Positions 24,239 to 31,356 of a stretch of 31,584 bases of DNA are shown here, piece by piece. Source of the stretch: Akkermansiaceae bacterium UBA4589 (GTDB taxonomy: Bacteria; Verrucomicrobiota; Verrucomicrobiia; Verrucomicrobiales; Akkermansiaceae). Position numbers and translations under genes: made by a program. Every line of letters starts with the position of its first letter. The first letter of the stretch is position 1. The stretch is from contig DGJT01000017.1 of assembly GCA_002387565.1 (NCBI GenBank), forward strand, positions 1-31,584. Direction: 5' to 3'. The notes below the pieces were generated by a model, which searched no databases, was not told the DNA's origin, and was given only the letters and a program-made list of their open reading frames with translations.

Positions 24239-24934
24239 TTATTTAGGAAGGTAAACGTGAGGTGCATAACCTTCCCAAATCCCATCTTCTGATGAGTCAA
24301 ACAGTGATTTTCCGTCAGGCAATACTACTTGACCGCTTTTGTTGATTCGTTCTTGTTTAGCACTACCGTCAATTCGGATTACAAGCGCTTTCCCTCCAAA
24401 AACAGAAGAATTAAACTTGGTTTTACTCGGATCTTTGTGGTCCATAGCTCCTACGAGAATTGGGATTGAGCTTTTATCTGAGGTACTAAATGAAACGCCC
24501 TCTTCTTCCATAATGTAAGAGAAGCCGTTTTCACCTGCAGTGAGGATATTGCCATCAGAAATAATGTTGTCAGGTGCGCCTTTAACTGATGCCCCATCTT
24601 TAAGAGCGAATACACCTTCATCCTCAATAACGCCTGATTGAATGAGTTGCCCCAAATAGACATTAGCGTCGTTGCCAGTAAAATCAGCTAAATCAGGGTC
24701 GCGAGTCGCCGTGTAGTCGTCCGGGAACGAGCCAAAATCTCCTTCGAATTCGGACATAGCAAGGTAGATTTGTCTACCGTTGTTTGTCGCTGTAAGGAGG
24801 TCTCTTTTCTTCATTTGCTTGAGAGCCATAGGTGTTCCCATGCCTGCAAGAGTTGCAATGATGGCAATAACAACCATGATTTCGATAAGAGTGAAACCAG
24901 ATTTAAATTTAAGTTGAGATAATGAAATAGTCAT
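24239..24934 (-). CDS. Type II secretion/type IV pilin-like pseudopilin
   Basis: 231 residues. A short basic leader ends KSG, followed by FTLIEIMVVIAIIATLAGMG: prepilin peptidase would cut after Gly13, leaving N-methylated Phe with Glu at mature position 5. A long amphipathic helix leads into a globular domain with no recognised signature (FEGDFGSFPDDYTATRDPDL, EEEGVSFSTSDKSSIP). The size and solitary location resemble the many orphan pseudopilins of Verrucomicrobiota. No secretin, ATPase or prepilin peptidase gene is near, so the machine it joins is encoded elsewhere. Confidence 0.88.
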   Translation of the reverse strand: MTISLSQLKFKSGFTLIEIMVVIAIIATLAGMGTPMALKQMKKRDLLTATNNGRQIYLAMSEFEGDFGSFPDDYTATRDPDLADFTGNDANVYLGQLIQSGVIEDEGVFALKDGASVKGAPDNIISDGNILTAGENGFSYIMEEEGVSFSTSDKSSIPILVGAMDHKDPSKTKFNSSVFGGKALVIRIDGSAKQERINKSGQVVLPDGKSLFDSSEDGIWEGYAPHVYLPK

Positions 24935-24948
24935 AACGATTAATAAAA

Positions 24949-24976
24949 ATTATAACTAACAAGAAGATAACATCAA
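24949..24976 (-). promoter_or_regulatory. Promoter of the pseudopilin gene
   Basis: On the minus strand TTGATG (24976-24971), 16-base spacer, perfect TATAAT (24954-24949), 14 bases before the ATG. The untranslated leader would be about 8 bases and carries no Shine-Dalgarno. Confidence 0.6.
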
Positions 24977-24996
24977 GGAAAAAATAGCCTATTTTT

Positions 24997-25920
24997 TTAG
25001 AATGATAAAATGCAAGCCCGATGGTCTGAAGCCAAAAGGCTAACCTTTGATTCAGAAAGTTTATATTTTGGTCTGAGTTCTCTTAAATTTTGAGTGATCC
25101 AAATATAATCAAATTTAGAATAAATACCTTGATAAGCCCAATACTGAGTCCAAATAGGGCTGGTATTAGATTTATTTGTCATTGAGTATCCTGGGTAAAG
25201 TGCCTGTCTTTGCTTTTTAGAGTATTTAATAGACCTAATAAGTTTAATAGGTTCAGAATTCAGGGTGTCATTAAAGTCGCCTAAAACAATCAGTTGAGTA
25301 TCTTCTTTTTTCTTAAGAGTAGCTTCTATATGTTGTTTAAGTAATAAAGTTTCCTGATATCTGATATCTTTTTGGTGAGCAATAGGGCTAAAACGTTGTG
25401 ATTTTAAGTGCACGGCTAAGCAACGTATAACACCCAACGGAGTCTGCAGCTCAACATCTAAAATGCCTCTGTTCATCAGTAATAGCTGCTTGTTGAGTTG
25501 GTAAGACCAATAAGGGTTACTGTAATTTTGTATAATAGGGTATTTTGAGAGTATGGCTTGTTGTCTGACGGTATCAATGCCTGTGTAGAGCAGGCTATAA
25601 GGTAGATTAAGCCCTTTTTTAGCTAAGGATTCTTGTAACTGTTTGAGTGCCTGAGATCCGCCAATTTCTTGGATAGCCAAGATATCAGGCTGGTAGATTA
25701 ATATAACATGGTGAACAGCTTGAACTCTTTCTAAATCTTTAGGTGTTTGAGGTTTGGCTGTTTTTTCTCCTTCTACAAAATAATTTTGAATATTGTAGCT
25801 CATGATAGTGAGCTTATGATCGGAGCCGTTAGCTCCTGTAGGTTCTAGGGCTAAGCAAAAAAAAGCATTAGCCCCTAATAAGGCTAATGCTTTTTTGGTT
25901 ATTTTAAACCATGAAGTCAT
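24997..25920 (-). CDS. Exported endonuclease/exonuclease/phosphatase (EEP) family protein
   Basis: 307 residues with an N-terminal signal-like segment (KKALALLGANAFFCLALEPTGA). The EEP metal-phosphoesterase motifs follow in order: MSYNIQNY (Asn43), ILAIQEIGG (Glu85), HLKS (His171), GDFNDT (Asp215, Asn217), FDYIW, and SDHRACI (Asp299, His300). All catalytic residues are present, so it should be active on DNA, RNA or another phosphodiester. Being exported, it may scavenge phosphate from extracellular nucleic acid. It starts 12 bases after tatA, probably in one operon, but the signal lacks a twin arginine. Confidence 0.87.
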   Translation of the reverse strand: MTSWFKITKKALALLGANAFFCLALEPTGANGSDHKLTIMSYNIQNYFVEGEKTAKPQTPKDLERVQAVHHVILIYQPDILAIQEIGGSQALKQLQESLAKKGLNLPYSLLYTGIDTVRQQAILSKYPIIQNYSNPYWSYQLNKQLLLMNRGILDVELQTPLGVIRCLAVHLKSQRFSPIAHQKDIRYQETLLLKQHIEATLKKKEDTQLIVLGDFNDTLNSEPIKLIRSIKYSKKQRQALYPGYSMTNKSNTSPIWTQYWAYQGIYSKFDYIWITQNLRELRPKYKLSESKVSLLASDHRACILSF

Positions 25921-25932
25921 GGTTTTTTGTGA

Positions 25933-26172
25933 CTAAGCTTTTTTATCTTCTGAGCTTACTGATTTTTTAGCAATAGGGTTTTCAGATTCTGTCTCGCCTT
26001 TCATGAGTTGATCTTCGAACTCTTCACGAGCTTTTTTAAATTCTCCCATACTGCGCCCAATGCCGCGTGCGAGTTTAGGCAAGCGATTTGCTCCAAACAA
26101 AAGGAGTAAAACAACAAAAATAATAACAAAGTCTAAGCCTTGAAGGTTTTGGATGAATGCAATGTATGACAT
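25933..26172 (-). CDS. tatA: Sec-independent protein translocase subunit TatA
   Basis: 79 residues. A short periplasmic N-terminus and one hydrophobic helix (about 13-26) end in the invariant Phe26-Gly27, followed by the amphipathic helix ANRLPKLARGIGRSMGEFKKA and an acidic, disordered tail. TatA forms the protein-conducting pore for folded twin-arginine substrates. tatB and tatC are not in the window, so the other subunits must be elsewhere. The EEP gene follows. Confidence 0.94.
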   Translation of the reverse strand: MSYIAFIQNLQGLDFVIIFVVLLLLFGANRLPKLARGIGRSMGEFKKAREEFEDQLMKGETESENPIAKKSVSSEDKKA

Positions 26173-26225
26173 AATGGTAAAGTTGATTGCTCTAGTTGTA
26201 GCTCAAATAGCTTAGGGTAGCAAGC

Positions 26226-27275
26226 TTAGTTTTTAGGAGTTAATAGTAACTCAAGCTGTTGCTTTACTAAGCTCTGTGAGTAGTAAGTTTGATAGGTTTC
26301 GAGTGCAGCAGCACAGGCTTGCTCGTAATCAAAGTTCTCAGAAAAAACGTCTAACACAGATTGGCTGAGTTGTTCAGGCGTATTTTCTATTTGTAGTATC
26401 CCTGTTTTAGTTAAACATTGATCATCGTGATTAGGGTGCAAATAAGCGGAAGTCTGTATAGAAATAACAGGTCGCCCGCAAGCTAAGGATTGGTAGACCT
26501 TGTTAGGTATCACACGCTTGGCTTTTGGTGTGTCACCAAAAACTCCAAGTAATAGTTTAGCAGCACCAATACGTGATGGGAGGTCTGCGTAGTCTATCCA
26601 AGGTTCGAAATGAATATGATCATGACCTTTGGCTAATTCTACACAAGCTTCTTTGCCTTTGCCGTCACCTAGTAATGTCCATTTGATATGGGGTGTGAGT
26701 TTAGCTGCTTGAACAATAAGATCAGCGCCTTGTAGAGGCACAAAGCTTCCATAAAACAGGACTTCTTGTTGGGCTTGGTTTGGCGCTTGTGGTTGGAAGA
26801 GTTCGGCTTCTGCGGAAACAGGGATAATAGTAATTTTTTCAGCTGAGGCTCCGAGCTCTTGGACAAAAAAGTCTCGATGCGCGGCTGTATCAGCAATAAT
26901 ATGCTCAGATTGAGCCATCATGTGGTTTTCACAGTAGCGTAATTGATGGGCTTTGCGTGATTTTTTATTGAGTTTTTTGCGCTCATACACTTGCTTGTCA
27001 TAAGCGCTAATCAAGGGATCAAAAATGATGGGAATATTATTATGTGAACTGTAGCGGTAAGCGCCTTCGAAATCGCGTTGCCTAAAACAAGGCACCCAAA
27101 TATAGTCTGCCTTTTTGGTTAGACCACTAAAAGCAGCTTGAATATCTCCAAGTGCTGAAATTTTAGGGCGAAAATCAACAATGTGATACCCCAACTCTTG
27201 GAGTTGTTGACGTATAATACGATTTCTCGAATAATGAATATCTCCCTTGCCCCACCAAATAATTGTTTTACTCAT
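26226..27275 (-). CDS. Glycosyltransferase, GT-B fold (GT4-like)
   Basis: 349 residues. The C-terminal half has the group 1 glycosyltransferase pattern: EVLFYGSFVPLQGADLIVQA (start of the nucleotide-binding domain), WTLLGDGKGKEACVELA, HFEPWIDYADLPSRIGAAKL and NKVYQSLACGRPVIS, the last corresponding to the donor-binding glutamate motif region with Gln in place of the first Glu. The N-terminal acceptor domain begins with a WWGKGD segment. It is the last of three glycosyltransferase genes separated by 2-3 bases, so all three act in one glycan pathway. Donor and acceptor are unknown. Confidence 0.85.
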   Translation of the reverse strand: MSKTIIWWGKGDIHYSRNRIIRQQLQELGYHIVDFRPKISALGDIQAAFSGLTKKADYIWVPCFRQRDFEGAYRYSSHNNIPIIFDPLISAYDKQVYERKKLNKKSRKAHQLRYCENHMMAQSEHIIADTAAHRDFFVQELGASAEKITIIPVSAEAELFQPQAPNQAQQEVLFYGSFVPLQGADLIVQAAKLTPHIKWTLLGDGKGKEACVELAKGHDHIHFEPWIDYADLPSRIGAAKLLLGVFGDTPKAKRVIPNKVYQSLACGRPVISIQTSAYLHPNHDDQCLTKTGILQIENTPEQLSQSVLDVFSENFDYEQACAAALETYQTYYSQSLVKQQLELLLTPKN

Positions 27276-27278
27276 GAT

Positions 27279-28304
27279 TTAAGCTAGATAAGTGTAGTTA
27301 GACCAAGGAGCTTCTTTGTAAGCCTCATCTTGGTAAATAAAGTCCAACATAAACTTAGCGACTTTTTTGGCATTATAATCACGGTGATTGCGCTCCCAAC
27401 CTGCCTGAGCCACAGTTTTCCAGCTATCATCTTTGAGTAGAGAGGTGAGACGTTCTGAAAGCTCATCAATGGAGCTGTAATAAAGCATTTCATCTTCACT
27501 ATAGAGTTGTTCAAGTTCAGCTCCACGAGGTGTGCAGGTGAGGAGTCCGTTACCCATCATCTCTGCGACTCGACTGGAGCTGTAGAGGAGCATTTCACTA
27601 TGACGACTTAAATTAAGAGCCGCTTTAGAGTTTTGCATGAGATTATCTTTGTCTTTGCCAAAAATAGAGGGGTTGCCTAAGCAGCCAAATAAGCTAAATT
27701 GGATAGAATCATCTAAATTTTCTTTTAAGGAGCTCAGGTCTGCTTGACGTTGTGGGTCATTTCGATCACTACCGATGAAAATTAAATCATGTTCATGCTG
27801 CGCTTGTGCAAAGGATTGTTTGTTTTCAATATCTTTGTGAACAACATTAGGGATAAAGGCACTGCGACATTTTCCGTGACTAATATTAGTTAGAGAGTCA
27901 CCTGCAGTTGTGCAAAATAGGCCATCAAATAAATCCGCCCTATCATGTAAATGCTGCACTTTATCTTCAATCCAAAGTGCGTCTACGTACCACAGAGCTA
28001 CTTTGAGCTTAGGTAGATGTTGTTTAATAGTTGCAATAGTTTCTCGGGAGATAAGTTGTGCATGCCCTAGTAAAAGTAGATCAGGCTCTATGTTGAGGCA
28101 AGATTTTATAAGAGCTTGATTAGCTTGCTTGATTCCTAAATCACGCTTTCCAAACCAGCCGAGTTGACGAGCCATGTCATTGACTGAATAAGTGTAGACG
28201 TAATGCCCTAGTTCTAAGAGTCCATGATGGATTTTTTGGTCTTGGTTCCAAAAAGCAGCACCTTGTTTGCAAAATTGAAGATTAGCAGCGTGGACAATAC
28301 GCAT
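27279..28304 (-). CDS. Glycosyltransferase, CgeB/group-1 type
   Basis: 341 residues. The N-terminal part has a Rossmann-like segment (LNIEPDLLLLGHAQLIS, KVALWYVDALW). The C-terminal domain matches the spore-coat CgeB/glycosyl transferases group 1 pattern (PF13524): HDLIFIGSDRNDPQRQADL, SKAALNLSRHSEMLLYSSSR, VAEMMGNGLLTCTPRGAELE and AQAGWERNHRDYNAKK. Such enzymes act on surface glycans or glycoproteins. It is the middle gene of the tight glycosyltransferase trio, three bases from the next and two from the previous. Confidence 0.82.
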   Translation of the reverse strand: MRIVHAANLQFCKQGAAFWNQDQKIHHGLLELGHYVYTYSVNDMARQLGWFGKRDLGIKQANQALIKSCLNIEPDLLLLGHAQLISRETIATIKQHLPKLKVALWYVDALWIEDKVQHLHDRADLFDGLFCTTAGDSLTNISHGKCRSAFIPNVVHKDIENKQSFAQAQHEHDLIFIGSDRNDPQRQADLSSLKENLDDSIQFSLFGCLGNPSIFGKDKDNLMQNSKAALNLSRHSEMLLYSSSRVAEMMGNGLLTCTPRGAELEQLYSEDEMLYYSSIDELSERLTSLLKDDSWKTVAQAGWERNHRDYNAKKVAKFMLDFIYQDEAYKEAPWSNYTYLA

Positions 28305-28306
28305 TA

Positions 28307-29155
28307 TTAATTAGAAGGCTTAGATTTTTTTGGTTGAGCTGCATAACCAAAACTCTTGGTTTTAGCTCCTTTGTGTAATTTGCGCTCAGGCATGATCCAG
28401 TCTGCCACAAGCCATTCAGGTTCACGCGCCCAGTAGTAGGCTCTACCTTTCATATAACCACCGATGAGTTGCTCAGGATCTGGGTTGCCATGAAAGCAGG
28501 CAATTTTAGCGCCTTCGGGTAGAGCTGGCGCTTTAAATAAATTGAGAGGAAAAGCAGGAATGAGGTGGCGCTTCATACTATAAATCCATCCATCAGGCCA
28601 CCATTCCAAGTTTTCTCCCATAGCGTAAGTGAGGAAGGCCTGCTCTGTACGGAATTTATCACGATCAATTGCGTCTTTCCATTCTGCGACTAGTTTTTCA
28701 AAAATATAATGGCTTTGCCCTGCTTCAAATCTAAAACAAGAGGAATTGCCTATATGAGGCAGTCCTCTAAATAACGTTTTATATTTAGGGAGCCAATTAT
28801 GAATAATACAGTTGCGACCAGGTTTATAGGTAAATAAATCATCAATAGAGCCTACAATCACTTGATCAATATCTAAAAACAAGGTCGTTCCTGTATAATC
28901 GCCAAAGTCATCAGCGGTTAAAGCTAATTTAGTAAAATAACCAGTGCGCAGTAACTCGGGCATGCCTTTTGGTAAATTAAAAGGCAGAGTTTCTATCTCT
29001 GGCAGTAAACCAAACTCATCATCAGTCACACAAATAAAACGAAAAGGTAAACTGAGGTGCTTTTTAACCCCTGCATAAAGGCGATTTACGTAAAAAGCAG
29101 GGTATCTGGTGCCCCATTTAAGGCAGATAACATTGACAGGCTTAGGCTCAGACAT
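28307..29155 (-). CDS. Glycosyltransferase, GT-A fold (GT8-like)
   Basis: 282 residues from the ATG at 29155. A longer reading from a TTG at 29161 adds only two residues and would overlap a promoter-like TAAATT box, so the ATG is preferred. The GT-A core shows VNVICLKWGTRYPAFYVNRLY, FRFICVTDD, TLFLDIDQVIVGSIDDLF with a DxD metal site, a HIGNSSCFRFEAG segment, and IACFHGNPDPEQL near the C-terminus where GT8 enzymes have a HxxGxxKP-like site. It is first of the three-gene glycosyltransferase cluster. Confidence 0.8.
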   Translation of the reverse strand: MSEPKPVNVICLKWGTRYPAFYVNRLYAGVKKHLSLPFRFICVTDDEFGLLPEIETLPFNLPKGMPELLRTGYFTKLALTADDFGDYTGTTLFLDIDQVIVGSIDDLFTYKPGRNCIIHNWLPKYKTLFRGLPHIGNSSCFRFEAGQSHYIFEKLVAEWKDAIDRDKFRTEQAFLTYAMGENLEWWPDGWIYSMKRHLIPAFPLNLFKAPALPEGAKIACFHGNPDPEQLIGGYMKGRAYYWAREPEWLVADWIMPERKLHKGAKTKSFGYAAQPKKSKPSN

Positions 29156-29161
29156 GGGCAA

Positions 29162-29189
29162 AATTTAGCATTTTTATTTATTTATACAA
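29162..29189 (-). promoter_or_regulatory. Candidate promoter of the glycosyltransferase trio, leaderless spacing
   Basis: On the minus strand TTGTAT (29189-29184), 16-base spacer, TAAATT (29167-29162), six bases to the ATG at 29155. It is identical in both hexamers and all spacings to the site before the AI-2E-type gene at 19908. Confidence 0.4.
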
Positions 29190-29196
29190 GCTCTTA

Positions 29197-30393
29197 TCAT
29201 TGCGCAGGCTTATAAACAGTGACTGGGCCGACAGAGGGTGTTTGTGCCTGAACTGAGCGAAATTTTTCTACGGCTTTGACAACGAGCGGTATAGCTTGCT
29301 CTATTTCATGCTTGGTTGTGTAGCGTGATAAGGAAAAACGGAGTGCAGATTTAGCCTGTTTTTCATCTAGACCTAGAGCTAGAGGTACGTGTGAGGCTTT
29401 TTGCTTGCCAGTTAGGCAGGCTGAACCAGTAGCGCAGTTGACTTTGTAATGATTGAGTAGAATTTTTAGACCTTCGCCTTCGCAATTATTAAAAATCAAG
29501 TAGGAGGTGTTAGGTAGACGTAAAGCTTTTTCGCTGATAACCTGGCAATCATCTATTTGCTTGAGTAAGGCTAGTTCGAATTCATCTCTTAGCTCTTTTA
29601 CACTTTGATTATTGCTAATTAGGTAGTCATGAGCTAGGTGCGCTGCAGCGCCCATGCCAATAATACTGGGTACATTTTGTGTGCCTGATCTTTTATCGGA
29701 CTCTTGGCCGCCGCCATAAATAAGAGGCTTAAATTCACAGCCAGATTTAATATAAAGAGCCCCAACTCCTTTTGGCCCATGAAACTTATGCCCTGAAATA
29801 CTGGCTGATACAATAGAGGTGTATTCAGTTAGATTGAGCGGCACCTTGCCTACTGCTTGGCTAATATCGCAATGCCAAGGTAATCCAAACTCGTTGAGAA
29901 GAGCGTTAATAGCTTCAATAGGCTGGATAACACCTGTTTCATTGTTGGCGAGCATGAGGTTAAGGTAAGCGTAATTACCGCTTTCTAGCTTGTGACGTAA
30001 GTCTAATAAGTCGACCACGCCCTGACTATCGACTGAGAGGTATTCAAAAGCTTGCTCATGCAGAATAAGGTTGTTAATCACAGAACTATGCTCAATAGGG
30101 CTGACTAAAATAGGTTTTTGAGCTGAGGGTTTCAGAAAGTAGGCATGACTAAGTATGGCAGTAAGGTTTGCCTCAGTTGCTCCACTCATAAAAGTCAGAG
30201 TATCTGAGTTGACCCCGACAAGTTTGGCTAACTGCGAGCGAGCATTTTCGATATCTGCATTAATTTGGCTAGCTATTTTACCCTGTGAAGATGGATTAAT
30301 GGAAAGCTCTGTAAAATACGGTAGCATAACTTCCAAAGCCTCGGGGGCTACAGGAGTTGTGGCATTGTAATCTAAATTAATCCAAGTAGACAT
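29197..30393 (-). CDS. Cysteine desulfurase, NifS/IscS type
   Basis: PLP enzyme that takes sulfur from cysteine as a bound persulfide for Fe-S clusters, thiolated tRNA or cofactors. Of 398 residues, LDYNATTPVAPEAL starts the fold. SGATEANLTAI binds PLP phosphate, His102 in SPIEHSS stacks on the ring, Asp176 and Gln179 lie in CDISQAVGK, Lys203 in SGHKFHGPKG forms the Schiff base, and Cys326 in ATGSACLTGKQ is the active cysteine on the mobile loop. All key residues are intact. No iscU, iscA or thiI is adjacent, so the sulfur acceptor is unclear. It lies eight bases after the small membrane protein gene. Confidence 0.92.
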   Translation of the reverse strand: MSTWINLDYNATTPVAPEALEVMLPYFTELSINPSSQGKIASQINADIENARSQLAKLVGVNSDTLTFMSGATEANLTAILSHAYFLKPSAQKPILVSPIEHSSVINNLILHEQAFEYLSVDSQGVVDLLDLRHKLESGNYAYLNLMLANNETGVIQPIEAINALLNEFGLPWHCDISQAVGKVPLNLTEYTSIVSASISGHKFHGPKGVGALYIKSGCEFKPLIYGGGQESDKRSGTQNVPSIIGMGAAAHLAHDYLISNNQSVKELRDEFELALLKQIDDCQVISEKALRLPNTSYLIFNNCEGEGLKILLNHYKVNCATGSACLTGKQKASHVPLALGLDEKQAKSALRFSLSRYTTKHEIEQAIPLVVKAVEKFRSVQAQTPSVGPVTVYKPAQ

Positions 30394-30401
30394 ACTGACG
30401 A

Positions 30402-30788
30402 TTAGGTGTTTTGAGTCTTTTTATAAATTAAAAATTGTTTAACTTGAGCTGATTTACGTAAGTGTTTGTGTGCTAAATCTAGCTCCAACCATGCTTCAAA
30501 CGCAGCATAGTCTTCAGGGTCTAATTGCTGAATTTCAGTCGTACGCTTACTAATCGCTTTAGTTGCTATATCTTGGCGACTTTCCCATAAACCTATGAGT
30601 GTGAGTAAAGCGGAAAAAGCAAGAAAGACAAAATTAACCTTACTGAGGCTAGATAAAAAAAGCGCAACATCATCAGCTCTTTTAGAAATAGCCATAGGAA
30701 TAAAGTTATCTAGTAACATCAGAATAATCGCAGAGCCAATAAATAGTATTTTTCCTAGTTTAAAATAAGGATGCAGAGGTTTATGCAT
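30402..30788 (-). CDS. Small two-helix membrane protein of unknown function
   Basis: 128 residues. Two hydrophobic helices lie at about 13-32 (ILFIGSAIILMLLDNFIPMA) and 50-68 (VNFVFLAFSALLTLIGLW). They are followed by a soluble charged C-terminal half with a DPEDYAAFEAWLELDLAH helix and a basic end. I recognise no family. It appears to be co-transcribed with the cysteine desulfurase, eight bases downstream. Confidence 0.6.
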   Translation of the reverse strand: MHKPLHPYFKLGKILFIGSAIILMLLDNFIPMAISKRADDVALFLSSLSKVNFVFLAFSALLTLIGLWESRQDIATKAISKRTTEIQQLDPEDYAAFEAWLELDLAHKHLRKSAQVKQFLIYKKTQNT

Positions 30789-30795
30789 AAATGAG

Positions 30796-30823
30796 ATACT
30801 AAATTATTTATTAAAAAAGTCAA
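30796..30823 (-). promoter_or_regulatory. Candidate promoter of the 128-aa protein/cysteine desulfurase operon, leaderless spacing
   Basis: On the minus strand TTGACT (30823-30818), 16-base spacer, TAGTAT (30801-30796), then seven bases to the ATG at 30788. Confidence 0.45.
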
Positions 30824-30996
30824 TCGCACGTCGCGCTTTAGCTAAACCCTCAAACTTAGAGGGCTATATTGTTAATGCAACTAGCAAAATCAATGATAAC
30901 TTAACCTTGCAAGGCTTTGGTTACAGCTTACAATTTGATGGAAACCCGGCAGCTAAATCAACAGACACTCTTGGTTTTACAGTACAAGGTAAATGA
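30820..30996 (+). pseudogene. Remnant of the 3' end of a coding sequence (beta-strand-rich tail)
   Basis: A frame open from 30769 to the TGA at 30994-30996 has no start codon. Its last 45 or so residues read like real protein: SNLEGYIVNATSKINDN, then LTLQGFGYSLQFDGNP, ending TDTLGFTVQGK. Alternating polar/hydrophobic strands resemble the closing strands of an outer-membrane beta-barrel or porin-like protein, but the usual final aromatic residue is missing. The upstream part has apparently been deleted, with the divergent promoter at 30796-30823 now in its place. This reading is inference from translation only. Confidence 0.4.
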
Positions 30997-31048
30997 TCTC
31001 AACTGAACTTAAATTTGTTTATTAATCAATGGTTAAAAAAACAAAAAA

Positions 31049-31080
31049 TAGACGTTAAATCAATTATTAGACGTTATAAT
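31049..31080 (+). promoter_or_regulatory. Repeated TAGACGTTA box with TATAAT
   Basis: The 9-mer TAGACGTTA occurs at 31049-31057 and 31068-31076, 19 bases apart. The second copy overlaps a perfect TATAAT (31075-31080), 26 bases before the small ORF at 31107. No good -35 box is present, which would fit an activator-dependent promoter bound by a dimer. Confidence 0.3.
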
Positions 31081-31106
31081 AGGTAACAACACAACAAAAC
31101 TATTAA

Positions 31107-31283
31107 ATGCGTAGAAGTTTCTTAGATAAAACCACAGTTAGCCATAATTTAAAATACAGGCGTAAGTATATCACAACCGTGATAAAAAAACTCGACCCCA
31201 TAACAACAAACAAGCTAAACGTCGTCGTACGTTTAATGCCATTCATTATAACCCTCGTCATGACCGTTAGCCTAACTAGTTAG
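31107..31283 (+). pseudogene. Small basic ORF, possibly frameshifted
   Basis: The ATG frame gives 58 residues: a basic, polar start (MRRSFLDKTTVSHNLKYRRK) that turns hydrophobic after about residue 22. At the same point another frame (31172-31270, stop TAG at 31268-31270) continues the basic character: HNRDKKTRPHNN, KQAKRRRTFNAIHYNPRHDR. Dropping two bases, or adding one, at the TATAT run (31167-31171) would join them into one very basic protein of about 53 residues, like a small RNA- or DNA-binding protein. It matches no ribosomal protein I know. A minus-strand 47-codon frame also overlaps, so chance cannot be excluded. Confidence 0.3.
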
Positions 31284-31320
31284 AGTAATAAATGGTTTTA
31301 ATAGAGTTTTTCTTTGTTCA

Positions 31321-31349
31321 TTGACTTAGTAACATTACTTGGCTAAAAA
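31321..31349 (+). promoter_or_regulatory. Candidate promoter of the last gene, leaderless spacing
   Basis: TTGACT (31321-31326), 17-base spacer, TAAAAA (31344-31349), then seven bases to the ATG at 31357. The -35 box matches five of six consensus bases. Confidence 0.42.
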
Positions 31350-31356
31350 TATTTCC

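Noticed and set aside
29156..29161. TTG start adding two residues to the GT8-like protein
   Set aside because: The ATG at 29155 is downstream by two codons, and the TTG lies directly against the TAAATT box of a likely promoter.
31103..31246. 47-codon minus-strand hydrophobic ORF over the small basic ORF
   Set aside because: It has a membrane-like composition but is the mirror of the plus-strand frames in an AT-rich area, with no promoter-like boxes found upstream. It cannot be preferred over chance.
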